DNA from: a bacterium
GTDB taxonomy: Bacteria > Cyanobacteriota > Sericytochromatia > S15B-MN24 > VGJW01
Assembly (NCBI GenBank): GCA_021781555.1
Contig: JAJXWQ010000026.1
Coordinates: 7,787-42,717, forward strand
DNA: 34,931 bases
Direction: 5' to 3'
In this document: one piece after another, positions 9,141 through 17,626 of the stretch
Position numbering within the stretch: position 1 is the stretch's first letter
Layout: every line of letters starts with the position of its first letter
Notes under the pieces: generated by a model
Seen by the model: only the letters and a program-made list of their open reading frames with translations
What the model was told of the DNA's origin: nothing
Database searches by the model: none
Made by a program: the position numbers and the translations under genes

Positions 9141-10316
9141 ATGGCCAACAAGATTCCAACCCATCCGCTCGCCGGCCTTTCCCGGCAGGCCGCCCTGGTC
9201 CGACGCCGGCAGTCCGTCGTTTGGGGGACGCTGCTTGTTGGCCTGGCGGCGATCGGGGCGGGGGTCGATCTCGGGATTCGATCCTTCTGGCCGCACGGCA
9301 GCGGGATCGACAGCCGTCTCACTTCGCCTCGCAACGTTCTGGTGGTCGGGCTCGATCGCTCGGGCCGGAACTCGGCCGGGAACCTCTTCGTCGTCGCTCG
9401 CCTGGATCCCCGGGGCGGTCACGTCACCCTGCTGTCGCTTCCGGCGCGCACGCAGACGACGATCGTGGGATACGGCGTCAGCAGCCTTGCGCAGGCTCCG
9501 GCGCTGGGAGGCCTCGGACTTGCCAAGGAAGCCGCCCAGGAACTCATCGGGGCTCCTGTCGATGCGGCGATCGCCCTGCCCCCCACGGCGGAGACCGCGA
9601 TGATCGATGCGGTAGGCGGTCTCGAAGTCTACGTTCCAACCGCTCGCCGGATCGCTGGAGCTGCGGGCAAGGCAGACGTCGTGATCCCGGCCGGAAATCA
9701 GCACCTAAACGGCAAGACGGCGGCGAGTTACGCGGCGGCTCCGCCGGATGGCACGGGGGACCTTGGCCGCGTCACCCGGCAGCAGTTTTTGATCTGGGCC
9801 CTCGCCCGGCAGATCGGAGATCAGGGGTCCAAGATCGCCGCGGTGACCCACGTGCTTGGCCACGATGCGAGCGGAGACGTACAACCAGCAGAACTTTCGG
9901 CGCTCGCTGGTTTCCTGGCGTCGCACCCCGATCTGGAGTTTGCCACTCTGCCCGGTGATGCGGGCTTCGACGGCGCCTGGATTCCGAACCCGCTGCGGAT
10001 CTCGGCCCTCATGAAGCAGATCGTCCGGGTGACCAGGACCCGGGGCACCTCCGCTCCGCTTGCAGAGATCCTCTTCGATCCGCTGAAGGACAAGCAGGCC
10101 TCGAAGCTCGCCAACGAGCTGGAGGACCGCGGAATGACGGTCGTCCGCACTGCTCCACTGCGGCACGCGGAGCCGACCAGCATCGTGAGCCGGCGCGGGG
10201 ATCGGAGGCTGGATGGCGCCATTCGCGGGCTGTTGCCCGGCGCGCCCTGGTTCCTGTCGGACGATCCCTCGCCGTACTCGGCCGATTACACCTTTACCAT
10301 CGGGTCGTCGCGGTGA
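9141..10316 (+). CDS. LytR-CpsA-Psr (LCP)-like envelope protein with degenerate active site
   Basis: 391-residue predicted inner-membrane protein with a large extracytoplasmic part. It has a short cytoplasmic N-terminus, a membrane segment (about residues 27-47, VVWGTLLVGLAAIGAGVDLGI), an LCP-like domain (about 60-235) and a LytR_C-like C-terminal domain (about 300-391; AEILFDP...ASKLANELEDRGMTVVRTA). LCP enzymes transfer undecaprenyl-linked glycopolymers to peptidoglycan. The framework is visible (NVLVVGLDRSG, DAVGGLEVYVP, IPAGNQHLNGKTAASYA, GDLGRVTRQQFLIWALARQ), but the RSDT block reads AGNLFVV, the IPRDT block reads LPARTQT and the Arg-X-Arg near the Asp is missing. It may have lost transferase activity and kept lipid or glycan binding. 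I chose the ATG at 9141; 9084 would start upstream of the promoter. Its stop overlaps the next start by 4 bases. Confidence 0.78.
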   Translation: MANKIPTHPLAGLSRQAALVRRRQSVVWGTLLVGLAAIGAGVDLGIRSFWPHGSGIDSRLTSPRNVLVVGLDRSGRNSAGNLFVVARLDPRGGHVTLLSLPARTQTTIVGYGVSSLAQAPALGGLGLAKEAAQELIGAPVDAAIALPPTAETAMIDAVGGLEVYVPTARRIAGAAGKADVVIPAGNQHLNGKTAASYAAAPPDGTGDLGRVTRQQFLIWALARQIGDQGSKIAAVTHVLGHDASGDVQPAELSALAGFLASHPDLEFATLPGDAGFDGAWIPNPLRISALMKQIVRVTRTRGTSAPLAEILFDPLKDKQASKLANELEDRGMTVVRTAPLRHAEPTSIVSRRGDRRLDGAIRGLLPGAPWFLSDDPSPYSADYTFTIGSSR

Positions 10317-11017
10317 ACCGACCGATCGTCGAGGCGCATGGCGTGCGCAAGGTGTTCGAGCGGAACGGTCGTGCGGTCGAGGCACTGTGCGGGATCGACC
10401 TGGAAGTGCGGTCGGGTGAGTTCGTCGCGATCACCGGCCCCTCGGGGAGCGGGAAGTCGACGCTTCTGTACCTTCTCGGAGCGCTCGATCGCCCCAGCAG
10501 CGGCGATATCCATCTTCTGGGCGACACCACTGGCCAGATGCGCGACATCGATCTCGCCAGCATTCGAAGCCGCGTGGTCGGGTTCGTTTTCCAGTTCCAC
10601 TTCTTGATGATGGAGCTTTCGGCGATCGAGAACGTGATGGTGCCAGCTTTGGTGGCCGGCAAATCGCCATCGGAGGTTACCCGCCGAGCCAGAGAACTGC
10701 TCGAACGGGTCGGCCTGGCGGACCGCGTCGATCACCGGCCCGCCCAGCTCTCCGGTGGCGAACAGCAGCGCGTTGCGATCGCCCGCGCCCTCATCAACCA
10801 ACCGGCTCTGCTCCTGGGCGACGAGCCCACCGGCAATCTGGATACCGCGACGGGAGAGGCCATCTACCAGCTCTTGCGAGAGCATAACCGAGAGCACGGC
10901 CAGACCATCGTGGTCGTTACCCATAACCCGGTCCTCGCCCAGCACGCGGACCGAGTTGTCAATGTGGTCGACGGCCGGATCGCCACTGGATCCGACCTGG
11001 CCGAGGAGATCCGATAG
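10313..11017 (+). CDS. ABC transporter ATP-binding protein, LolD/MacB type
   Basis: 234-residue nucleotide-binding subunit. It shows Walker [10 protein letters not shown] (about 42-50), a Q-loop in FVFQFHFLM, the ABC signature LSGGEQQRV (about 144-152), Walker [14 protein letters not shown] and the H-loop VVVTHN. The GDEPTGNLD and short-linker pattern fits the type VII/LolD-MacB-FtsE group, which power lipoprotein sorting or substrate extrusion from the membrane rather than import. The GTG start lies inside GTGA, overlapping the stop of the LCP-like gene by 4 bases, so translation is probably coupled. No LolC/E-like permease follows; recA comes next. Its membrane partner is either encoded elsewhere or is the upstream LCP-like protein, which would be unusual. 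Confidence 0.92.
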   Translation: MNRPIVEAHGVRKVFERNGRAVEALCGIDLEVRSGEFVAITGPSGSGKSTLLYLLGALDRPSSGDIHLLGDTTGQMRDIDLASIRSRVVGFVFQFHFLMMELSAIENVMVPALVAGKSPSEVTRRARELLERVGLADRVDHRPAQLSGGEQQRVAIARALINQPALLLGDEPTGNLDTATGEAIYQLLREHNREHGQTIVVVTHNPVLAQHADRVVNVVDGRIATGSDLAEEIR

Positions 11018-11155
11018 GGGCGCCGGCCCCGAGCCGAGAGACCTCTGGCGGGCAGGGTCTGTTTCGAACTGGGGATGGGCGCGAGAATTGAAGATCGCGG
11101 CCGGCATGCCGTCGCAGGTGGCCTGCGGCAGTGGATACGATGGCTGGGAAAACGA

Positions 11156-11189
11156 TTGTTCAAATGTTATGGCGTCGAACAAATGCTTG
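11156..11189 (+). promoter_or_regulatory. Possible SOS/LexA-like operator at recA
   Basis: CGAACAAATGCTTG (11176-11189) resembles the Gram-positive-type LexA box CGAAC-N4-GTTCG with two mismatches in the right half, and it overlaps the recA -35 box. TTGTTC (11156-11161) and GAACAA (11177-11182) also form an inverted pair across it. LexA control of recA is well known, but this exact site is inferred. Confidence 0.4.
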
Positions 11190-11216
11190 ACTTCCGGCAG
11201 CTCGATCGCCTATTCT
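11187..11216 (+). promoter_or_regulatory. recA promoter
   Basis: The -35 box TTGACT (11187-11192), an 18-base spacer and the -10 box TATTCT (11211-11216) precede the recA ribosome site by about 25 bases. Spacing and match are good for a housekeeping sigma factor. Confidence 0.65.
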
Positions 11217-11255
11217 GGCTTTGTCGAACAACCAATCGAAAGGAGCTCGCCGCCA

Positions 11256-12365
11256 ATGCCTGCTGCATCCCCCAAAGAGACCTCGACTGCCACGGCTGAT
11301 CGTGCCCAGCGCCGCGACTCGAAAGACGAGTTCGCCAGCAAGGAGGTCCAGGCGAGCGAGCGCATCAAGGCCCTGGACAGTGCGATGGCTGCCATCGAGA
11401 AGCAGTTCGGCAAGGGCTCCATCATGAAGCTCGGTGACAACGCTCGGATGCGGGTGGCAACCATCTCTACAGGTATTCTGCCGCTTGATGTCGCCCTGGG
11501 GGTGGGCGGCCTTCCCCGGGGAAGGGTTGTCGAAATTTACGGACCCGAGTCGGGAGGCAAGACCACCGTCAGTCTCCAGGTCGTCGCGGAGGTCCAGAGG
11601 GGTGGCGGCATCGCGGCCTTCATCGATGCCGAGCATGCCCTTGATCCGGTTTACGCGCGTAGGCTAGGCGTGGACATCGATAACCTCCTGGTGTCGCAGC
11701 CCGATACGGGCGAGCAGGCGCTCGAGATCGCCGAGGCCTTGGTCCGTTCGGGGGCCGTCGATCTGGTGGTCGTGGACTCCGTCGCTGCCCTGGTGCCCAA
11801 GGCGGAGCTTGAGGGCGAGATGGGCGACTCCCACGTGGGGTTGCAAGCGCGTCTGATGAGCCAGGCCCTTCGCAAGCTCACGGCGGCGATCAGCAAGAGC
11901 GCGTGCACCGTGATCTTCATCAACCAGCTTCGGGAGAAGGTCGGTGTCATGTTCGGCAACCCCGAGGTGACGACAGGCGGACGAGCCCTCCGCTTTTACG
12001 CATCGATCCGGATCGAGGTTCGACGCGTCGAGACCCTCAAGAAGGACGGCGTCGAGATCGGAAACCGGGTCAAGGCCAAGGTCGTCAAGAACAAGGTCGC
12101 TCCTCCGTTCAAGATCGCCGAGTTTGACCTTCAGTTCGGAGAGGGTATCTCGCGCGAGGGCTGTATCCTCGATATGGCGACCGATATGGGCGTCGTAACG
12201 AAGACCGGGGCCTGGTACTCGTACGGAGATACTCGCCTCGGCCAAGGACGGGATGGCGCAAGGCAGTATCTCATCGCCAATCCCGAGCTTTGTGAGGAAT
12301 TCGATCGCCTGGTCAGGACCAAGCTCTCTCTAATCAATTCCGAGAGCCAGTCCGAGGAGAGCTAG
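11256..12365 (+). CDS. recA: Recombinase A
   Basis: 369-residue DNA strand-exchange ATPase for homologous recombination and SOS induction. The start is fixed by GAAAGGAG, 10 bases before the ATG; the frame stays open far upstream but that part is shadow. Residues 1-33 are a polar, charged N-terminal extension before the usual core ([23 protein letters not shown]). Walker A is GPESGGKT (96-103), the Gly variant also known from Deinococcus RecA rather than the commoner ESSGKT. Walker B is [21 protein letters not shown], followed by loop-2 region [21 protein letters not shown]. The gene converges on the sigma factor gene. Confidence 0.99.
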   Translation: MPAASPKETSTATADRAQRRDSKDEFASKEVQASERIKALDSAMAAIEKQFGKGSIMKLGDNARMRVATISTGILPLDVALGVGGLPRGRVVEIYGPESGGKTTVSLQVVAEVQRGGGIAAFIDAEHALDPVYARRLGVDIDNLLVSQPDTGEQALEIAEALVRSGAVDLVVVDSVAALVPKAELEGEMGDSHVGLQARLMSQALRKLTAAISKSACTVIFINQLREKVGVMFGNPEVTTGGRALRFYASIRIEVRRVETLKKDGVEIGNRVKAKVVKNKVAPPFKIAEFDLQFGEGISREGCILDMATDMGVVTKTGAWYSYGDTRLGQGRDGARQYLIANPELCEEFDRLVRTKLSLINSESQSEES

Positions 12366-12377
12366 CCCCCTTGGGGC

Positions 12378-12412
12378 CGAGGAGGGTCCGTTGCTGAAGC
12401 AGACCCTCCTCG
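12378..12412. terminator. Hairpin between convergent recA and sigma factor genes
   Basis: CGAGGAGGGTC (12378-12388) pairs perfectly with GACCCTCCTCG (12402-12412). The 13-base loop holds an inner TGC/GCA stem. It sits between two converging stop codons, so it probably serves both directions. There is no T-run on either side. Confidence 0.6.
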
Positions 12413-12429
12413 ACAGGGCAGATCGAATC

Positions 12430-13491
12430 TCAGTCCATATACTCGGCGATGTGCCGCTCGATCATCGTTTGCCGCAGCTTATTGAGGGCCTTTCCCTCGA
12501 TTTGACGAACTCGCTCGCGAGTAACGCCGAAGCGCTTGCCGATCTCTTCCAGGGTGTGCACCTGGCCGTCCTCGAGGCCGAATCGAAGCACCACGACGTC
12601 TCTCTCTCGATTCGAGAGGACCGAAAGCACCGATTGCACGTCCTCTCTCAGGAGGATCTGCGCCACGGTTGACGCAGGTCCCGGAGATTCCCGGTCGACG
12701 ATAAAGTCGCCCAGCCGGCTCTCTTCTTCCTTGCCAATCGGTGTCTCCAGCGAAATCGTATCCTTCACGACGCGCTTGATGTCCTTGATCTTTTCAAGCG
12801 GAACGTTGGCAGCCTCTGCGACTTCCTCGTCGGAGGGTCGTCGCCCCAGCTTCTGCGTGAGTCGCTGCGAGATCGCGCGCAGCCGGTTGATCGTCTCGAC
12901 CAGATGAACCGGGATGCGAATGGTGCGCGCCTTGTCTGCCAAGGCTCGGGTGATTGCCTGGCGAATCCACCACGTGGCATAAGTCGAGAACTTGTAGCCT
13001 CGGCGGTAGTCGAACTTCTCTACGGCGCGAATCAACCCCAGGTTCCCCTCCTGGATCAGGTCCAGGAACGAGAGTCCCCGCCCCAGATACTTCTTCGCCA
13101 CGCTCACGACCAGGCGCAAGTTCGCCTCGATCATCCGTCGTCTGGCCTGAGCTCCCAGGTTTCCATTCTCGGCCATCTGGCGTGCCAGCTGGATCTCTTC
13201 CTGTGGCGTCAGCAGGGGAATGGAGCCGATGCTCCGCAGGTAGGCCTGCACCGGATCGGCCGTGGCCGGTCCACGTTCGGCCTTTTTCTCGCGTGTCTTG
13301 GTTTCTTCTTCCTCCTCGGGAAGCTCCTCGCCCTCTAGAGCGGCTTCTGTCGGAACCTCTTCATACATCGTCACGCGAAGTGGCGATTCTTCCTCCTCCG
13401 GAAGGTGTGAAAGCTCCTCTTCGGCTGGCTCCGAAAGGTCCGCCAAGAGCTCCTTCAGGAGCGGCTGCTCCTCGCCACCACGAACGGCCAT
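12430..13491 (-). CDS. rpoD: Primary RNA polymerase sigma factor (RpoD/SigA)
   Basis: 353-residue housekeeping sigma factor. A strongly acidic linker (about 11-66, runs of Glu) replaces a long region 1.1. Region 1.2 is [21 protein letters not shown] (79-99). Region 2 contains [24 protein letters not shown] and the -10 recognition helix [13 protein letters not shown] (about 168-180). Region 3 is about 195-270. Region 4 ends with the helix-turn-helix [28 protein letters not shown]. The length matches SigA of Bacillota and Cyanobacteria rather than the 600-residue proteobacterial RpoD. I chose the ATG at 13491 because GGGGGAGG lies about 7 bases upstream; the open frame continues to 13806 but overlaps the divergent Hsp20 gene. 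Confidence 0.97.
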   Translation of the reverse strand: MAVRGGEEQPLLKELLADLSEPAEEELSHLPEEEESPLRVTMYEEVPTEAALEGEELPEEEEETKTREKKAERGPATADPVQAYLRSIGSIPLLTPQEEIQLARQMAENGNLGAQARRRMIEANLRLVVSVAKKYLGRGLSFLDLIQEGNLGLIRAVEKFDYRRGYKFSTYATWWIRQAITRALADKARTIRIPVHLVETINRLRAISQRLTQKLGRRPSDEEVAEAANVPLEKIKDIKRVVKDTISLETPIGKEEESRLGDFIVDRESPGPASTVAQILLREDVQSVLSVLSNRERDVVVLRFGLEDGQVHTLEEIGKRFGVTRERVRQIEGKALNKLRQTMIERHIAEYMD

Positions 13492-13619
13492 CTCTCGCCT
13501 CCCCCCATAGCCAACAGTCCCCCACGCCACCCTAGATCGTCGCGGCGGACCCATCAAGCGGCGAGGGACCGTTTTCGGGTCAGTACTTAAAAAAAGTTTT
13601 CCACAATCGTGTCGAAAGA

Positions 13620-13648
13620 TTGACAAGCCGTCGGCTGTCTGCTTTACT
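13620..13648 (+). promoter_or_regulatory. Promoter of first Hsp20-like gene
   Basis: A perfect -35 TTGACA (13620-13625), a 17-base spacer and a -10-like TTTACT (13643-13648) lie about 87 bases before the ATG at 13736. The long leader contrasts with other genes here. No CIRCE-type inverted repeat (TTAGCACTC-N9-GAGTGCTAA) is present, so HrcA control is not supported. Confidence 0.6.
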
Positions 13649-13735
13649 TTACTTAACTTCGGTTTGTTGCACGACGGCGCCGCGGAAACAGACGGCGCAT
13701 CCATCGGAACGAGACTCGGGAGAAAGGAATTCCAA

Positions 13736-14251
13736 ATGCTGCAACCTGGATACAGCGCGGGCCCAATGGCTGGCTTTGGTGTCGAGCCTGCGACACAGCT
13801 CAACAACGTGTTCTACAACGAGCTTTCCTTCACCGGGCAGGTCGATCCCGCCACGCAGATGGCCACGGGCAGCATGCCGAGCGGTCTGCCATACGCCGTT
13901 CCGACCTCCAACTTTGCCGAGATGCCCGATGCCTATGCCGTGATCGTCGAACTTCCGGGAGTGGAACTCAAGGACGTCACGCTACAGCTTCAGGGCCACC
14001 AACTCGTTCTCACCGCCTTCCGTAAGCCGATCTTTGCTTATGGGCCCAGCAATTATGGTTATCTGGCCACTGAAGGCCGTTTCGGTTCGCTGAGCCGCGC
14101 CTTCGTGCTGCCTGCGACCGTCAATCGGACTGCGATTCGTGCCCAGTTCGGCCATGGGGTCCTGACGATCTTCCTGCCCAAGGTGACGCAACAGCAGGGT
14201 GTCGCCCAGATGCCCACAGTGTCCGAAGTCGCCATCAACGCCGCCCTCTAG
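13736..14251 (+). CDS. Hsp20/alpha-crystallin family small heat-shock-like protein
   Basis: 171-residue Hsp20-family protein. Such proteins form ATP-independent oligomers that hold unfolding proteins. The start is set by AAAGGA 7 bases before the ATG. The N-terminal about 60 residues are Gly-, Pro- and Gln-rich and not conserved. The alpha-crystallin domain (about 61-155) shows [25 protein letters not shown]-like beta strands, the LVLTAFRKP block, [14 protein letters not shown] and the diagnostic end VLTIFLPK (Hsp20 proteins usually have GVLxIxxPK). A closely similar paralog follows 123 bases downstream; the intergenic region has only a weak GGGGT/ACCCC hairpin, so both may be read from one promoter. 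Confidence 0.9.
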   Translation: MLQPGYSAGPMAGFGVEPATQLNNVFYNELSFTGQVDPATQMATGSMPSGLPYAVPTSNFAEMPDAYAVIVELPGVELKDVTLQLQGHQLVLTAFRKPIFAYGPSNYGYLATEGRFGSLSRAFVLPATVNRTAIRAQFGHGVLTIFLPKVTQQQGVAQMPTVSEVAINAAL

Positions 14252-14374
14252 ACGGGACGGCATCTGGGGTTCAGACCCCGATTCCCGGAGGCGCAGGGGG
14301 CCGCAGACGCGGTCCGGCCCGGTGCCATTCGGTGTGATCCCCCCGATCGAGCCTTTTAGGAGGAACCTTCCCTC

Positions 14375-15241
14375 ATGATGATGAGCCAGAGCTACGCCCC
14401 CTACCTCACCGGCTATCCGACGATCGATGCCGTCCGCACCGATCTTAACCGACTCTTCTACAGTGACGTGCGCCCCGAGCAAATCAGCACGCTGCCGATC
14501 AGCCCGGTGTGGAGCAACCTCCCGATCTACCAGCCTTCCTACCTCGGCCAGGGCCTCTACCAGCCCGTCGTGGGCGGCTATCCGACCTGGCAGCAGGGCT
14601 ACAACTGGCCGGTCCTCGGGACCCATCAAACCTGGCAGGGCTACAACCAGCCGGTGTTCGGAGGATCGCCCGAGTCGAGCTGGTTCGAGTTCCCCCGGCA
14701 GGACGCCCGCTACTTTGATCCTCGGGCCTCGTACCCGATGGTGGATCCCCGGAACACGATGGATCCGCGCTACACGATGGATCCCCGCTACACGATGGAT
14801 CCTCGGTACGTCGCAGATCCCCGCTATGGTGACTATCGCTGGGCGAATCCGAACTCCTCGGCCCACCTCTACAGCTCGCTGGCCCCGGCCCTGAACGTCG
14901 CCGAGACGCCAGACGCTCATCTTCTGGTCATCGAGCTGCCCGGCGTGGACGTCCGTGACGTCAGTCTCCAGGTCGCAGGCAACCAGCTGATCCTCACGGC
15001 CTTCCGCAAGCCAATCTGGCACAACGGCACCGTCACCCTGGGCTACCACGCGACCGAGGGCCGGTTCGGCACCCTGCGCCGTGTCTTCCAGGTCCCGGGG
15101 GGCTACCCGACCAGCCAGATCCAGGCCAGCTTCGTCAACGGCCAGTTGACCATCGTGCTGCCCAAGGCGGGCGTGCCGATGGGCGCCGCGATGCCGACGG
15201 CTAGCATCGCCATCAATGCGCCGATCCCCGCGGGGGTCTAG
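14375..15241 (+). CDS. Hsp20-family protein with long repetitive N-terminal region
   Basis: 288 residues: a second Hsp20-like protein, with an alpha-crystallin domain at about 165-270 ([57 protein letters not shown]). Unlike its neighbour it carries about 160 extra N-terminal residues rich in Tyr, Gln, Pro and Trp. These include YQP/YNQP motifs and a run of exact hexapeptide repeats (consensus DPRYTM) encoded by an 18-bp tandem repeat. Such aromatic, low-complexity arms can drive assembly or condensate behaviour in small heat-shock proteins; that role here is inference. A strong AGGAGGAA site lies 9 bases before the ATG. Confidence 0.9.
   Translation: MMMSQSYAPYLTGYPTIDAVRTDLNRLFYSDVRPEQISTLPISPVWSNLPIYQPSYLGQGLYQPVVGGYPTWQQGYNWPVLGTHQTWQGYNQPVFGGSPESSWFEFPRQDARYFDPRASYPMVDPRNTMDPRYTMDPRYTMDPRYVADPRYGDYRWANPNSSAHLYSSLAPALNVAETPDAHLLVIELPGVDVRDVSLQVAGNQLILTAFRKPIWHNGTVTLGYHATEGRFGTLRRVFQVPGGYPTSQIQASFVNGQLTIVLPKAGVPMGAAMPTASIAINAPIPAGV
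14744..14833 (+). repeat. 18-bp in-frame tandem repeat encoding DPR(Y/N)TM units
   Basis: Five consecutive 18-bp units begin at 14744, 14762, 14780, 14798 and 14816. Each starts GATCC and encodes DPR. Units 2 and 3 differ only at one synonymous base; units 4 and 5 have drifted. A related DPR unit lies just upstream at 14717. The high identity of the central units suggests recent slippage or unequal exchange. Confidence 0.9.
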
Positions 15242-15260
15242 GCTACCGGACCTGGGGTCT

Positions 15261-15294
15261 TCCCTGGCGGGGGCGTGAAGCCCTCCGCCAGGGA
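15261..15294 (+). terminator. Strong hairpin downstream of second Hsp20-like gene
   Basis: TCCCTGGCGG (15261-15270) pairs with CCGCCAGGGA (15285-15294), with an inner GGG/CCC stem. It lies 20 bases after the stop codon but has no T-run. It may be a processing or protective 3' stem before the stronger terminator at 15388. Confidence 0.5.
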
Positions 15295-15387
15295 GCCAGT
15301 CAAGATTCACCCGCGAACGAGATCGCGCCGGAGCGACCGATTGGTTCCGGCCAACAGGCAACTGACAACCGCGGGACAGAGGATAAG

Positions 15388-15410
15388 GGGCTCCCTGGGG
15401 GAGCCCTTTT
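15388..15410 (+). terminator. Rho-independent terminator
   Basis: GGGCTCCC, loop TGG, GGGAGCCC then TTTT: the most typical intrinsic terminator in the window. It ends the Hsp20 transcript and may also stop priA transcription from the other side. Confidence 0.8.
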
Positions 15411-15439
15411 CCTCGATCGGGGGAGGATGTCGGGTATCC

Positions 15440-17614
15440 CTACAGGACCGTGAGGGGGTCGACGTCGACGATCACCTTGACGTTCCGATCCCCGTTTCCG
15501 AGGACGGCCTCTCGGGTCTTGGCGATCGTGGTACGGATGTCCATCGTCAGTGCGAGGAGGTGCACCCGGTGCTGGCCCGAGACGAAGGCCAGCGGTGCAG
15601 CGACCGGCCCGAGGAGCGTTCCCGCGTCTTTCAGGGCGGCCTGCAGCCGGGCGGCGACAGCAAGCGCCCGGTCCTCATGCTCGGCTGCGACCACGATCCT
15701 CACGACCCGGCGGTACGGGGGGTATCCCAGGGGGCGACGGCCGTCGAGTTCTTGCGCAGCGAAGGTCCGGTAATCGTGGGCGGCTGCAAGGGCGATCGCC
15801 GGATGGTCGGGTGCGAAGGTCTGGACGATCACGCGCCCCGGCCCGGCTCTACCGGCCCTCCCGGCAACCTGGGTCACGAGCTGGAAGGTCCGTTCGGCAG
15901 CCCTGAAGTCCGGTAGCCGCAAGGCCGCATCCGCATTCAGCACCCCGACCAGGCTGACCCGCGGAAAGTCGAGGCCCTTGGCAACCATCTGGGTGCCGAC
16001 CAGCACGTCGGCGTCGCCCCTGGCAAAGGCGTCAAGGATCTGGTGGTGTGAATCCTTTCGGGCCGTGGCGTCCCGATCGAGCCGCAGCACCCGGGCGGTC
16101 GGGAGCAGGCTCGCCAGGGCCTCGACGACCTTCTGCGTCCCGGCGCCGACATAGCGAGTGACCGGGCCGCCACAGGCATCGCAGCTCGGACCGGCGGAGC
16201 GGCTGTAGTCACAGTAATGACAGACCAGGGCTTCTCTTGCCCGGTGGTAGGTGAGGCAGACCTGGCAGGTCGGGCAGACGATGGCCTGGCCGCAGGAGCG
16301 GCAGAGTACCACGGGGGCGTAACCGCGCCGGTTTAGCAGGAGGATCGCCTGCTCGCCCGCCTCGAGTACCTGGTCGAGCGCCGATCGCAGGGCCCGGCTG
16401 AACAGTCCGTGGTTTCCGTCGCTGGCCTCCTTTCGCATGTCGACGCGGATGACCTCGGGCATGGGCAAGCCCGCCACCCGGTGTTCGAGTTCGAGGAGGT
16501 GAAAACGCCCCTGGCGCGCAGCGTGGTAGGACTCGAGCGATGGCGTGGCGCTCCCAAGGACGACCTTGGCGCCCTCGAGCGCGGCGCGTTTCAGGGCTAC
16601 GGCGCGCGCGTGGTAGCGAGGGGTGCTCTCTTGCTTGTAGGCGCCGTCGTGCTCCTCGTCCACGATGATCAGGCCCAAGGTCGGCACCGGAGCGAAGATC
16701 GCGCTGCGTGCGCCCACGACGACGTCAGCGTGGCCCGAACGGACCCGGCTCCATTCGTCGAAGCGCTCTCCATCCGACAGGCCGCTGTGCAGGACCGCCA
16801 CACGATCGCCGAACCTCCCGGCAAAGCGGGCGATGGCCTGGGGCGTGAGGGATATCTCCGGCACCAGGACGATGGCTCCCTTGCCCTGGCTCAGGGCCGA
16901 CGAGATCGCTCGCAGGTAGACCTCTGTCTTGCCACTGCCCGTGACCCCGTGGAGCAAGAACACCGCGCCTGCGCTTCCTGCCTGGATCACCCGGACTGCG
17001 GCGGCTTGCTCCGGCGTGAGATCGCAAAGCGGCTGTTCCGTTGCGTGGCGAACCGGTGTCCTGCGCACGGCCCTGCGCTCGAGGCGTATCGCACCCGCCG
17101 TTGCCAGGGCAGCCAGGACCGTGCGCGTCGTGCGGGCCTCGCGCTCGAGATCTACGGCCCGCATGCTCTGGCCCTGGCGGGCCAGCACCGCGAGGACTTC
17201 CCGTTGACGCGCTGTGAGCCCCTCGGGAGTCCGATCCGCGAGGCGGTCGACGTGGAGCTGCATCCGAACCGGTTCGTCTCCTGCGAGCAAGCCCGCCGGC
17301 ACCGCGGCCTGGTAGACCTGATAGCGACTGGCCAGGTAGTGCTCCGAGATCCAGTCGAGCAGGCGTTCCATCGCGGGGGGCAGGAGCTTTCCGGGCGACA
17401 CGCTGACCACGGGCCGCGCCCTGGCCTCCGGGGCCGGAACGCCGACCTCGACCACGAAGCCTCCCACGCTCGGCCGCGAGCCGAAGGGAACCCTGACCGC
17501 GACGCCCGGTTCGACGAAGGGTTCCAGGTGGGCGGGCACCAGATAGGTGTAGGGGTGGCTGGCCGATGGAACATCCACCAGCACCTCGACGTAGGTCACG
17601 AGCTTGCCTGGCAT
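15440..17614 (-). CDS. priA: Primosomal replication restart helicase PriA
   Basis: 724-residue 3'-5' helicase that reloads the replisome at collapsed forks. Residues 1-100 match the DNA-binding 3'BD domain (VEVLVDVPSASHPYTYLVP, FGSRPSVGGFVVEV). Walker A is GVTGSGKT (about 223-230) and Walker B is DEEH (319-322). Two zinc-binding units of paired cysteines (CRSC, CPTC, CHYC, CDAC; about 438-481) are intact, followed by the motif V/VI region GTQMVAKGLDFPRV and QVAGRAGR. It is the last gene of the remA-gmk-rpoZ-coaBC operon. Start uncertain: ATG 17614 is used; a TTG at 17626 directly abuts the coaBC stop, and a GTG at 17599, preceded by AGG, gives a length close to B. subtilis PriA. Confidence 0.97.
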   Translation of the reverse strand: MPGKLVTYVEVLVDVPSASHPYTYLVPAHLEPFVEPGVAVRVPFGSRPSVGGFVVEVGVPAPEARARPVVSVSPGKLLPPAMERLLDWISEHYLASRYQVYQAAVPAGLLAGDEPVRMQLHVDRLADRTPEGLTARQREVLAVLARQGQSMRAVDLEREARTTRTVLAALATAGAIRLERRAVRRTPVRHATEQPLCDLTPEQAAAVRVIQAGSAGAVFLLHGVTGSGKTEVYLRAISSALSQGKGAIVLVPEISLTPQAIARFAGRFGDRVAVLHSGLSDGERFDEWSRVRSGHADVVVGARSAIFAPVPTLGLIIVDEEHDGAYKQESTPRYHARAVALKRAALEGAKVVLGSATPSLESYHAARQGRFHLLELEHRVAGLPMPEVIRVDMRKEASDGNHGLFSRALRSALDQVLEAGEQAILLLNRRGYAPVVLCRSCGQAIVCPTCQVCLTYHRAREALVCHYCDYSRSAGPSCDACGGPVTRYVGAGTQKVVEALASLLPTARVLRLDRDATARKDSHHQILDAFARGDADVLVGTQMVAKGLDFPRVSLVGVLNADAALRLPDFRAAERTFQLVTQVAGRAGRAGPGRVIVQTFAPDHPAIALAAAHDYRTFAAQELDGRRPLGYPPYRRVVRIVVAAEHEDRALAVAARLQAALKDAGTLLGPVAAPLAFVSGQHRVHLLALTMDIRTTIAKTREAVLGNGDRNVKVIVDVDPLTVL

Positions 17615-17626
17615 GGCGCCAGGCAA

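Noticed and set aside
8370-9704. 444-aa minus frame containing AQLVEQLTVNQRVTGSSPVAG
   Set aside because: That peptide is the translation of the tRNA-Asn gene, a common false protein; the frame also mirrors the LCP-like gene.
13492-13735. CIRCE element or riboswitch in the sigma factor/Hsp20 gap
   Set aside because: No TTAGCACTC-type inverted repeat and no recognisable aptamer fold; only a promoter and an A/T-rich run were found.
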